A program made the position numbers and the translations under genes. DNA of 64,000 nt from UBA8752 sp042095055. Lineage in GTDB: Bacteria; Bacteroidota; Bacteroidia; Flavobacteriales_D; Sanyastnellaceae. The notes beneath the pieces were generated by a model. That model saw nothing but the letters and a program-made list of their open reading frames with translations, made no database searches and was not told the DNA's origin. Numbering within the stretch: the first letter of the stretch is position 1; each line of letters starts with the position of its first letter. Positions 37,397 through 45,129 of the stretch are shown piece after piece. Location of the stretch: assembly GCA_042095055.1 (NCBI GenBank), contig JBELBZ010000008.1:1-64000 (forward strand), written 5' to 3'.

Positions 37397-38011
37397 ATGC
37401 CTGCGCTCAACATACGTGCCATTTTGTGCCTCGCCACCCTTCTGTGTGTGGCTGTGGTGCCAGCGCATGTCCTCGCCCAGACGGACAGTTTGCCTCCGAT
37501 GGTGCACCTGAATGAAGCCGTCATTCAACCTGGCCCGAGCGTTCCAGATGGCCACCGCAGCCCTCCTGGATCAAAGCGATACAGCCGCCTCGAAAAAAGG
37601 GTCATCAAAGTCTGGCCCTATGCCGCATATGCCGGTTTGGCCATGGACAGCCTTGAGGTAGAACTCCAAGGAATCCCCTCAGGCAAAGAGCGGAAAGCCG
37701 TGATTCAAGCCCGGGAAGACGCCCTCAAGGTCCGGTTCGAGGGGGAGTTGCGCCGTTTGACCGTGCGCGAAGGCGTGATCCTCATTCGCCTCATCGATCG
37801 GCAAGCGAACCGAACCACCTTTGGCGTGGTCCAAGAGTTGAAAGGCCGGTTGAGCGCTTTTATGTGGCAAGGGCTCGCCCGCCTGTTTGGCCACGACCTC
37901 AAAAGCGAATACGATCCCACAGGAAACGATGCGGCCATCGAGCACATCATTCACAAACACGGATTGGAAGGGCAATCCGAAGCTTCTTGGGCATCTGCTC
38001 AAAAGCCCTGA
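37397..38011 (+). CDS. DUF4294 secreted protein
   Basis: A 204-residue protein with a signal peptide (residues 1-27, ending VLAQ). The conserved block YSRLEKRVIKVWPYAAYA, the RRLTVREGVILIRLIDRQ stretch, and LFGHDLKSEYDPTGND near the end match DUF4294, a Bacteroidota-specific periplasmic family of unknown function. ATG 37397 is chosen for the signal peptide. It sits 40 bp after the biotin carboxylase gene on the same strand. Confidence 0.88.
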   Translation: MPALNIRAILCLATLLCVAVVPAHVLAQTDSLPPMVHLNEAVIQPGPSVPDGHRSPPGSKRYSRLEKRVIKVWPYAAYAGLAMDSLEVELQGIPSGKERKAVIQAREDALKVRFEGELRRLTVREGVILIRLIDRQANRTTFGVVQELKGRLSAFMWQGLARLFGHDLKSEYDPTGNDAAIEHIIHKHGLEGQSEASWASAQKP

Positions 38012-38076
38012 GCCCCAGCGGCACCCCCAACTTCCCAACAACGACAAACATCCTGTTTAGCACGGTGGCTCGAAGC

Positions 38077-38084
38077 TATCTTCG
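38077..38084 (+). promoter_or_regulatory. -7 box upstream of the exonuclease/ccm cluster
   Basis: TATCTTCG differs by one base from TAnnTTTG and ends 6 nt before ATG 38091. TTT at 38056-38058, 18 nt upstream, could be the -33 element. Downstream genes through ccmF are closely spaced and may share this promoter. Confidence 0.4.
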
Positions 38085-38090
38085 CAGGGT

Positions 38091-38648
38091 ATGGAGAAGG
38101 CATTCATCTTGTACGACCTCGAAGCCACATGCTGGCGCACAAGCCGTCCGAAGCGGGTGGAAATCATAGAGGTAGGAGCCGTCAAAGTCAACGCGGATCT
38201 TGAGATCGTCTCCGAGTATTGCGCCTTTGTCAGGCCATTGGTCCATCCTGTCATCAGCAAGTTCTGCACGTCGCTGACCTCCATCCGACAGTCCGACATT
38301 GACCTGGCGCCTCAGTTCGATGAAGTCATGGAGGACTACGAAGATTGGATGGGCGTTGGCACAGCGGATGTCATTCCCATGAGCTGGGGAGACTTTGACA
38401 AGCGCCAGTTGATCACCGATGCCGCCCTTCACGACATTCAGTTGGACTGGCTCGAAGCGCACGTTTGTTTCCAAAAACACTTCGGCAAATGGAAGAAGTC
38501 CCAAAACCAAGTGGGCCTAAAAAAGGCTTTGGAAGAGGAGGGCATCAACTGGGCTGGAACCGAGCACAGGGCCATCGATGATGCCCGCAACATGGCCGAG
38601 TTGTTTTGCAAGGTCGCGGCCAAGATTCCGAGCCTGAAGCTGAGCTGA
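38091..38648 (+). CDS. DEDDh-family 3'-5' exonuclease
   Basis: A 185-residue protein similar to the ERI1/KapD group. ExoI has DxE in FILYDLEATCW, ExoII-type residues lie in SWGDFDKRQL, and the ExoIII His and Asp lie in HRAIDDARNMAEL. It should digest RNA or DNA from the 3' end with two metal ions. The target is unknown. Its TGA overlaps the next ATG (TGATG), so it may be coupled to the cytochrome c maturation genes although no functional link is known. Confidence 0.88.
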   Translation: MEKAFILYDLEATCWRTSRPKRVEIIEVGAVKVNADLEIVSEYCAFVRPLVHPVISKFCTSLTSIRQSDIDLAPQFDEVMEDYEDWMGVGTADVIPMSWGDFDKRQLITDAALHDIQLDWLEAHVCFQKHFGKWKKSQNQVGLKKALEEEGINWAGTEHRAIDDARNMAELFCKVAAKIPSLKLS

Positions 38649-39340
38649 TGGGCCAGGTTCTCCATACGTTGAGAACGGCAAGCACCGTCGCCCGGCTGGA
38701 ATGGCAACTCGAATGGCGCCAAGGCCATCAATTGGCCGCTGTTGGATTGTTTGCTGTCGCCTCCGTTTACGTGGCATTTCAAGCGTCTGACCAACACACC
38801 GGAGCAGCGGCGTGGACCGCCATGCTCTGGCTGGTCCACCTCTTTAGTGGATTCACAGCCATTGGCCGATTGTTTGACCGTGAGCGGTCCAGTGTTCGGC
38901 GCTATTTGCAGTGGACGGCCTCTCCCCTTGGTCTGATTTTAGGCAAATTGTTTCATGCCACCTTGACCACCACCGCACTGACGGCAGTGGTATTGGGGGC
39001 ATTTCTGCTTTTTCTGGGTTGGCCACAGGGCATTGAATCGCCAGGCAAACCGGGACTCTTGGTGCTCGGTGCTTGGCTGGGCGGATTGTCCATGACAACC
39101 ACCCTCGTGTTTGTGTCAGCTGTCGCTTCACAAGTGCGCAGCGGAAGTGGTGCACTGGCCGCGGTGTTGGGATTGCCCTTGCTCCTGCCCCAGCTCATTT
39201 TGGCCACCAGACTGACCCGTGGAGCGTTGGCTGATGAACCCTGGACCATGCTGGTGGAATACCCGCTCTTTTTGGGGGCATTGGGCGCTGGAACAGCCAC
39301 CATCGCGTGTATTCTCTTCCCCTACATTTGGCGGGCATGA
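38648..39340 (+). CDS. ccmB: Heme exporter protein CcmB
   Basis: A 230-residue protein with six probable membrane helices. FDRERSSVRRYLQW and the region SPLGLILGKL match CcmB, the membrane subunit of the CcmAB ATPase that releases holo-CcmE during cytochrome c maturation. It starts the run ccmB-C-D-E-F, with a 4-nt overlap to ccmC. CcmA is not in the window. Confidence 0.88.
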   Translation: MGQVLHTLRTASTVARLEWQLEWRQGHQLAAVGLFAVASVYVAFQASDQHTGAAAWTAMLWLVHLFSGFTAIGRLFDRERSSVRRYLQWTASPLGLILGKLFHATLTTTALTAVVLGAFLLFLGWPQGIESPGKPGLLVLGAWLGGLSMTTTLVFVSAVASQVRSGSGALAAVLGLPLLLPQLILATRLTRGALADEPWTMLVEYPLFLGALGAGTATIACILFPYIWRA

Positions 39341-40380
39341 AAGGCGTTTGGAATTGGTTTTGGAAAGGCGGCAGCATCCTGCTCTTGGCGTATGTCATCG
39401 TTCGCGGGTTTTCGACCCCATTGCAACCGGGCCTCGTCTCCGCCACCCCTTCGCAGCTCTCCATCGCCGCTCAGTCGATCACCCTCACCGCAGTCGGTCA
39501 ACCTTTTGCGGCGCCCGAAGACCTGCCGGGAGCTTTTGAGGTGGTGTTGCGCAGTGGGGAGCAGCTCATCCAAACCGAAGTGTTGGAGGTCTCACCGCAC
39601 AGCGTGAGCATCTCGGTCAACATCCCTCCCACCATGCCTTCTCGGGCATTGGATGCCTACCTGTTCACCCCCGCCTCGGGCACGCTGTTTCTGGGCAACG
39701 CCTGTTTCGTTGAAGAAGCAGCAAAAGGAGATGTTCCCGCGGCATTCATTGCTGCTGCCCCCATTCCAGTGGAACCGGCATTGGGATTCAGCTTTCCCTA
39801 CCAACCCAACATCATGGAAAGCATCCGCAATTTGTTGTGGCACGTTCCGATGTGGTTTGCGATGTTCTTTATCATGGGGCTTGGCTTTGTCGCATCTCTT
39901 GCGCAACTGAGAACTGACAGCATTCAATGGGACATGCGCGCAGAAGCTGCTGTCAAAACGGGCCTTGTCTTTGGTGCCCTTGGGCTCGCCACAGGCTCCC
40001 TTTGGGCGCGCTGGACGTGGGGAGCTTGGTGGGTTTCGGACCCCCAACTCAATGGTGCGTTGGTCACTGTACTCCTGTATTCGGGCTACCTCATCCTGCG
40101 CGCTGCCATGGGCGATGACGACCGTGTCGGCAGGCTTGCTGCCGTATACAACGTCTTTGCCTTTGTGATGCTGGTGATCCTGCTCATGGTCCTTCCCCGT
40201 TACACCGAGAGCCTGCACCCCGGAAAAGACGGAAATCCCGGTTTCAACAGCTACGATCTCGACAACAGCCTCAGGGCGGTCTTCTATCCAGCGGTGATCG
40301 GATGGGGCGCCCTGTGCTATTGGATGTACACCTTGCGCCTTCGGATGAACCGCTGTGCATACCATCTGTTGTCGCGTTAA
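39337..40380 (+). CDS. ccmC: Heme exporter/handling protein CcmC, with N-terminal extension
   Basis: A 347-residue protein. After one N-terminal helix comes a soluble periplasmic segment of about 130 residues not found in the 245-residue proteobacterial CcmC. The core follows, with LLWHVPMWFAMFF (axial His) and the Trp-rich WTWGAWWVSDPQL loop that presents heme to CcmE. A second His is expected in the C-terminal core. The extension with conserved core looks normal for Bacteroidota but I cannot verify this. ATG overlaps the ccmB stop. Confidence 0.9.
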   Translation: MKGVWNWFWKGGSILLLAYVIVRGFSTPLQPGLVSATPSQLSIAAQSITLTAVGQPFAAPEDLPGAFEVVLRSGEQLIQTEVLEVSPHSVSISVNIPPTMPSRALDAYLFTPASGTLFLGNACFVEEAAKGDVPAAFIAAAPIPVEPALGFSFPYQPNIMESIRNLLWHVPMWFAMFFIMGLGFVASLAQLRTDSIQWDMRAEAAVKTGLVFGALGLATGSLWARWTWGAWWVSDPQLNGALVTVLLYSGYLILRAAMGDDDRVGRLAAVYNVFAFVMLVILLMVLPRYTESLHPGKDGNPGFNSYDLDNSLRAVFYPAVIGWGALCYWMYTLRLRMNRCAYHLLSR

Positions 40381-40390
40381 CCTCCCACAC

Positions 40391-40564
40391 ATGAATGCAA
40401 TCCTCCTTTTGAACAGCCTTGAAGGTTTCTTCTTTGGAAGCGGCAAGGCCCAAGTGGTGACCGGCGTTGCCCTGATCATCCTCGCTGGAATCGCCCTTTC
40501 ATTGTGGCGCATGGACCGCAGACTCGGGCAGCTTGAAAAAGAAGCCCAGTCAGACAGCCACTGA
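40391..40564 (+). CDS. ccmD: CcmD-like small membrane protein
   Basis: A 57-residue protein with one membrane helix (about 22-42, VVTGVALIILAGIALSLW) followed by a basic then charged tail (RMDRRLGQLEKEAQ). Size, topology and position between ccmC and ccmE match CcmD, which helps release heme-loaded CcmE from CcmC. Sequence alone would be too short to identify it. Confidence 0.75.
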   Translation: MNAILLLNSLEGFFFGSGKAQVVTGVALIILAGIALSLWRMDRRLGQLEKEAQSDSH

Positions 40565-40589
40565 ATCCGTTGATCCAGAACTCCTCAGA

Positions 40590-40997
40590 ATGAGCCGCTT
40601 CAACATCGTCGTCATCCTCCTCGTCGCCATTTTGCTCGGCGCATTGTTTAGCGTCTTCACGCAAAACAGCGAGTCGGTTGTTTTTACACGCGCCTTTGCC
40701 GAGCCCGGCATCGAATTCAAAGTCTCTGGCACCTTGAACAGGGAACATCCTGTGCAATACAATCCCGAAGAAGCGGTCGCTGAAACCCGGTTTCACATGA
40801 CCGACAAAGCGGGCAACACCCGAGAGGTGCTGCTCAAAGAATCCAAACCCACAGGACTGGAGCAGAGTGAGTCCATCGACCTCTACGGTAAAGTTGTGGA
40901 TGGGCGCTTTATCGCAACGGACATGCTCATGAAATGCCCCAGCAAGTACAACGAAGACAGCCACAGTTTGGCTGAAGCTGCACCCGCAGCAAACTAA
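40590..40997 (+). CDS. ccmE: Heme chaperone CcmE, Cys-type
   Basis: A 135-residue protein with an N-terminal membrane anchor (about 5-22) and a beta-barrel OB-fold. The heme-attachment motif is CPSKY (Cys116, Tyr120) rather than the HxxxY of E. coli CcmE. CxxxY forms are known from Desulfovibrio and archaea and also occur in Bacteroidota. It carries heme from CcmC to CcmF in the periplasm. ATG 40590 is preferred over TTG 40533, which would overlap ccmD. Confidence 0.92.
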   Translation: MSRFNIVVILLVAILLGALFSVFTQNSESVVFTRAFAEPGIEFKVSGTLNREHPVQYNPEEAVAETRFHMTDKAGNTREVLLKESKPTGLEQSESIDLYGKVVDGRFIATDMLMKCPSKYNEDSHSLAEAAPAAN

Positions 40998-41017
40998 CCA
41001 ACGGAGACCCCGCCAAC

Positions 41018-43834
41018 GTGGACATCGCCTACACCGGAGAATGGACCTGGGCCGCCTCACTGGGCCGCCTTTTGATCGCTTTGGCCTTTGCCGGAGGCAT
41101 CGCGTCAACCATCGGCTACACCAAAGCCGTTCGCCACAGCGACGGCCATTGGCTCAAGCTCGGTCGCTGGGGCTTCAGAACCCAAGCCGCTGGACTCTTT
41201 GCTGCCAGCGCATTGATGCTCTTCCTGATTTTCTGCCACAGGTATGAATTTGAATACATCTGGAAGCACCTCAACGATGCCATGTCACCAGGGCTTGTAC
41301 TGGCCAGTTTCTGGGGCGGTCAAGAAGGTGGGTTTCTGCTCTGGATGTTTTGGATGCTGGTGTTGGCCCTGGTTTTTTTGAGGCGCCAACCGGGCAAACT
41401 CGAGGCCCCTGTCATGGCCATCCACGCGGGCGTGCTCACGGGCTTGAGCTCCATGCTCCTCGGGCTTTGGTTTGGTGATTTTCAATTCGGGCTCGATCCG
41501 TTTCTGTTGCTGCGTGAAGCACCACAAAACCACGGGTTGCCCTGGACATTGAATCCAGACTACCTCAGCCTCATTCCGCAATTCGCCGATGGGCAAGGCC
41601 TCAATCCACTGCTTCAGAACTACTGGATGGTGATTCACCCTCCCACGCTGTTTCTGGGTTTCGCCAGTACATTGATGCCCTTTGCGTTGGCCGTTTCTGG
41701 ACTGTGGACCCAGGACCACCGCTACTGGATGGGAAAAGCCATTCCTTGGGCGTTTTTTGGTGTTGCCATCCTCGGAGCAGGAATCTTAATGGGAGGTGCG
41801 TGGGCCTACGAAGCGCTGAGCTTCGGTGGCTTCTGGGCTTGGGACCCGGTCGAAAACAGTTCGCTGGTCCCGTGGCTCGTTCTCGTTGCAGGTGCGCACT
41901 TGCTGCTGATCAATAAGGCCAAGCCGGGCACCGCTGTGACCGCCACTTATCTGATGATCGCCTTGGGCTTTTTGCTCGTGGTGTACTCCACCTTCCTGAC
42001 CAAAAGCGGAATTTTGGGGGACACCTCCGTGCACAGTTTTGTGGACAGCGGCATCCTGCCACAACTTCTTGGATTCTTGCTGGGATGCTGCGCACTGTTG
42101 TGCACGCTGATCTTGCCTCCGGGAAGAGAGCGCCTTGTATTTGGAGCGCTGCAAGCCGTGTTGGCTGTGGGCATCGCCGTGGCCAATCCAGCCCTGTGCA
42201 CACTGGGCTTGCTGTTGGTGATGGGCTTGGCTGTCTTGAGGGGCCACCTCAAAAACCTCCCCCGCACCGATACCGAAAGCCCCATTTGGACCCGCGAGTT
42301 CTGGATGTTCGTCGGCGGCATGCTCATGTTCGCTTCGGCCGTGCACATCAGCTTCCAGACCAGCCTTCCCGTATTCAACCATTTCTTGGAACCCTTCAGC
42401 GGTTGGTTTGACCGGCTGTACCAATCCACAGGGAGTGACCTCGCCCGGAAATTGGCCGCGCACGACCTTGCTCCTGGAACAGATTTCGACGCCACCTACC
42501 ACGCCATACAGGTGCCTTTGGCATTTCTGTTCATCAGCATTACGGCCTTTACCCAGTACTTGCGGTACAAGAGCAACAGCGGTAAAGGCCTCTTTCTCAA
42601 ATTGTTGAGGAGCCTGTTGTCCGCGGGAGTGGTCACCGCCATTGTCACATGGAACTACGGTTTCGAAGCGTGGGAAGCACCGCGGGTGGCCTTGCTTTTT
42701 GCCTGCCTCTGGTCCGCTGCATCCAATGCAGACTACATCTTCCAAGGTCTGAAAGGCCGATGGGACCATGCCGGAGCGAGCATTGCCCACATCGGATTTG
42801 CCCTTGTGATTTTTGGTTCAGTCCTGTCCAATGCCAAAAAGGACATCATCAGCCAAAACCGGTTCGGTGACTTGCAGATGCTCAACGAGTCGCTGTCCAA
42901 CGAAGAAGATTTGCTGCTCCTGCAGGAAGACACCGTGGCCCTCGGTCCCTACTATGTGTGCTACCAAGAGCGGCGCAGGGATGGCATCCACGCCAAGTTT
43001 GCTGTGGACTATTACGAAACCCTGCCTGCCGCCTACACCGAAGGTCAGGTGGTCTCCAACGAGGGCTTCTTGTTTCAATGTACCGAAGACCATACCGCCT
43101 CGCCCCGTTTCACGGATGACCTCGAAGACCATTGGACCTTTGTCCCCATTCCCAATGAGCGGCAAAAAAACCAGTCCAAACCTTGGTCTGCAGGCAAACC
43201 TGGTCCTTTTGCCTTCACCTTAGAGCCGAGGATTCAGCTCAATGAGCAAATGGGAAATGCTCCTGAACCCGACACCAAGCGTTTCTGGAACAGGGACCTG
43301 TACACACACATCAAGTGGGGCCGCGTCTCAGAACCCGAAGCCGATGAAAACGGCTGGATGGACGGGCGCAAACACGACCTGATGCGCCGAGACAGTTTGG
43401 TCATCGGACGCTCGATGCTGGCATTGGATTCCATCTCTGCCGTCACCCTCGAAGAAAAGCCTGGGTATGGCCTCCTCGACAAAGACCTCGCGGTTGCCGC
43501 CCACTTCCGACTGACTGGAGGCGGTGAGGACACCACTTTCGCAGCACTGTACATCGTCCGAGACAGTTTGGTCATTCCCGACATGGTCACCCTCGACAGC
43601 CGAGGCGTGAAGCTCCGAATCGATGGCTTCCGACCTGCCGAAGCCACGTTTGAAACCGTCGTCTGGGAGAACCTCTCCATCCGGAGGGACTTCATTGTGA
43701 TGCAAGCCACCGTATTCCCACAAATCAACCTGTTGTGGCTGGGTTGCTTGATCATGACTGGTGGGGCCCTCATGGCGGTCCGACAGCGGCGCAAAAAGCA
43801 GCGCCCAAAACCAGCCCAGAGCCAGTCCGCATGA
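41018..43834 (+). CDS. ccmF: Cytochrome c heme lyase CcmF
   Basis: A 938-residue polytopic protein with about 15 membrane helices. The WWD domain GFWAWDPVENSSLVPWL lies at about 272-288. HPPTLFLGFAS and the final helix (LLWLGCLIMTGGALMAV) are further family marks. A periplasmic domain of about 300 residues precedes the last helix and makes it longer than E. coli CcmF (about 650). It ligates heme to apocytochrome CxxCH motifs. The start is GTG 41018, 20 nt after ccmE. Its TGA overlaps the next ATG. No CcmH or CcmG follows. Confidence 0.94.
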   Translation: MDIAYTGEWTWAASLGRLLIALAFAGGIASTIGYTKAVRHSDGHWLKLGRWGFRTQAAGLFAASALMLFLIFCHRYEFEYIWKHLNDAMSPGLVLASFWGGQEGGFLLWMFWMLVLALVFLRRQPGKLEAPVMAIHAGVLTGLSSMLLGLWFGDFQFGLDPFLLLREAPQNHGLPWTLNPDYLSLIPQFADGQGLNPLLQNYWMVIHPPTLFLGFASTLMPFALAVSGLWTQDHRYWMGKAIPWAFFGVAILGAGILMGGAWAYEALSFGGFWAWDPVENSSLVPWLVLVAGAHLLLINKAKPGTAVTATYLMIALGFLLVVYSTFLTKSGILGDTSVHSFVDSGILPQLLGFLLGCCALLCTLILPPGRERLVFGALQAVLAVGIAVANPALCTLGLLLVMGLAVLRGHLKNLPRTDTESPIWTREFWMFVGGMLMFASAVHISFQTSLPVFNHFLEPFSGWFDRLYQSTGSDLARKLAAHDLAPGTDFDATYHAIQVPLAFLFISITAFTQYLRYKSNSGKGLFLKLLRSLLSAGVVTAIVTWNYGFEAWEAPRVALLFACLWSAASNADYIFQGLKGRWDHAGASIAHIGFALVIFGSVLSNAKKDIISQNRFGDLQMLNESLSNEEDLLLLQEDTVALGPYYVCYQERRRDGIHAKFAVDYYETLPAAYTEGQVVSNEGFLFQCTEDHTASPRFTDDLEDHWTFVPIPNERQKNQSKPWSAGKPGPFAFTLEPRIQLNEQMGNAPEPDTKRFWNRDLYTHIKWGRVSEPEADENGWMDGRKHDLMRRDSLVIGRSMLALDSISAVTLEEKPGYGLLDKDLAVAAHFRLTGGGEDTTFAALYIVRDSLVIPDMVTLDSRGVKLRIDGFRPAEATFETVVWENLSIRRDFIVMQATVFPQINLLWLGCLIMTGGALMAVRQRRKKQRPKPAQSQSA

Positions 43835-44622
43835 TCCACCGGGCGCACGTCATAGGACAGGGGCGCTTGGGCCAGCATTGGGCCGACCGGCTCGAGGGCA
43901 TCGGCATCGAAACCATACGGTGGAGCCGAACGCCATCAGAGCACGTTCGGGACATGGGACATTGGAAGGCGACTGAAGCCTCTGACGCCGTCTTCATCGC
44001 CGTTCCAGATGGCGCCATTGCAGAAGTGGCAGAACGCGCAGCCCAGGGGCTCCAACCCGGTACATTGCTGGCCCACCACGCTGGAGCCGTGACTTTGGAT
44101 GCCTTGCCCGTCCCGCCCCAAGACCGCGCGGTCATGTGGCCGCCCATGACCTTTATCAAGGGACAAACTCCAGCATGGGAGTCCATGCCCCTCGCCGTCG
44201 AGTCGGAAAACCCAAATTGGCTCACCTGGGCCAAGAACATGAGTCCCCAAGCATTCGCGCTTACGGCAACATCACGGCGCGCCTTGCACCTTGGTGCAGT
44301 GCTTGCAGGCAACCTGTCCGCGGCATGGATTGGCACCGTTGAAGCCTACCTTGAGACCCATGACCTCAACCTGAACATGCTCGCTCCACTTGTAGAAGAA
44401 AGTGTAGCCAACGCCCTCAAGGGCAAGGCATTGAGCACTGTTTCAGGTCCTGCCGCACGCAACGACAGGGACACCCTGGCGCAGCAAACCGCAGCGCTTT
44501 CAGGAGGCACGGCACAGCAGGCTGAACTTGCCGCATTGCACCGCATCCTGACCAACCGCATCTTAGACCACCATGGACACGACCTCCTCCCGCCCCTTCA
44601 AACAGGGCCTTCAACAGATTGA
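43831..44622 (+). CDS. DUF2520 / Rossmann-fold NADP-dependent oxidoreductase-like protein
   Basis: A 263-residue protein. The N-terminal Rossmann fold carries HVIGQGRLGQHWA (about 5-17) and AVFIAVPDGAIAEVA. HHAGAVTLDAL and MWPPMTF are DUF2520 motifs. The C-terminal helical domain (about 150-263) resembles ketopantoate and pyrroline-carboxylate reductase folds. The substrate is unknown. It overlaps ccmF by 4 nt and the KdsC-like gene by 50 nt. Confidence 0.85.
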   Translation: MIHRAHVIGQGRLGQHWADRLEGIGIETIRWSRTPSEHVRDMGHWKATEASDAVFIAVPDGAIAEVAERAAQGLQPGTLLAHHAGAVTLDALPVPPQDRAVMWPPMTFIKGQTPAWESMPLAVESENPNWLTWAKNMSPQAFALTATSRRALHLGAVLAGNLSAAWIGTVEAYLETHDLNLNMLAPLVEESVANALKGKALSTVSGPAARNDRDTLAQQTAALSGGTAQQAELAALHRILTNRILDHHGHDLLPPLQTGPSTD

Positions 44623-45109
44623 AGCCTTTGTCTTTGACAACGACGGAGTCTTTACAAACGGCACCGTATTTCTGATGCCCGGTGGCGAGCAAGTCAGGAC
44701 CGCAAGCACCCGAGACGGTTATGCTGTGCAACATGCTGCCAAATGCGGAGTCCGGCTCGCCATGATTTCAGGAGGGCGCAGCGCAGAAGTGGTCCGCCGG
44801 ATGAACAGCCTGGGTGTCACAGAAGTCATCATGGGTGCTGCCGAAAAACTCGGATCCTTTGAATCGCTGTGCGCGCGCTGGAATCTAAAAGCAGAACAGG
44901 TCTGTTACATGGGCGATGACATTCCGGACATTCCCGTGCTCAAAGCTGCCGGTATGGCTTGCTGTCCCCACGACGCGGTTCCAGAAGTTCGCGCTGTCTC
45001 AGATTATGTCAGTCCATTGCCTGGAGGCGCTGGTTGCGTGCGGGATATACTCGAACAAGCCATGAAAGTGAAAGGACTGTGGATGAATGACCTCGCACAC
45101 GCGTGGTGA
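44573..45109 (+). CDS. KdsC-like HAD phosphatase
   Basis: A 178-residue HAD-superfamily protein of the YrbI/KdsC type. Motif I is FVFDNDGVFTNG (nucleophile Asp at about 22), motif II is MISGGRS, and the acidic motif is YMGDDIPDIPVLK. KdsC releases phosphate from KDO-8-phosphate in lipopolysaccharide synthesis. No kdsA, kdsB or kdsD is nearby, so another sugar-acid phosphate such as the sialic-acid type remains possible. The 50-nt overlap with the DUF2520 gene is a common Bacteroidota pairing. Confidence 0.85.
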   Translation: MDTTSSRPFKQGLQQIEAFVFDNDGVFTNGTVFLMPGGEQVRTASTRDGYAVQHAAKCGVRLAMISGGRSAEVVRRMNSLGVTEVIMGAAEKLGSFESLCARWNLKAEQVCYMGDDIPDIPVLKAAGMACCPHDAVPEVRAVSDYVSPLPGGAGCVRDILEQAMKVKGLWMNDLAHAW

Positions 45110-45114
45110 ACCCG

Positions 45115-45122
45115 TAAGTTTG
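45115..45122 (+). promoter_or_regulatory. -7 promoter box of yidC
   Basis: TAAGTTTG matches TAnnTTTG exactly and ends 7 nt before ATG 45130. No clear -33 element precedes it. Confidence 0.5.
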
Positions 45123-45129
45123 CCGCCCA

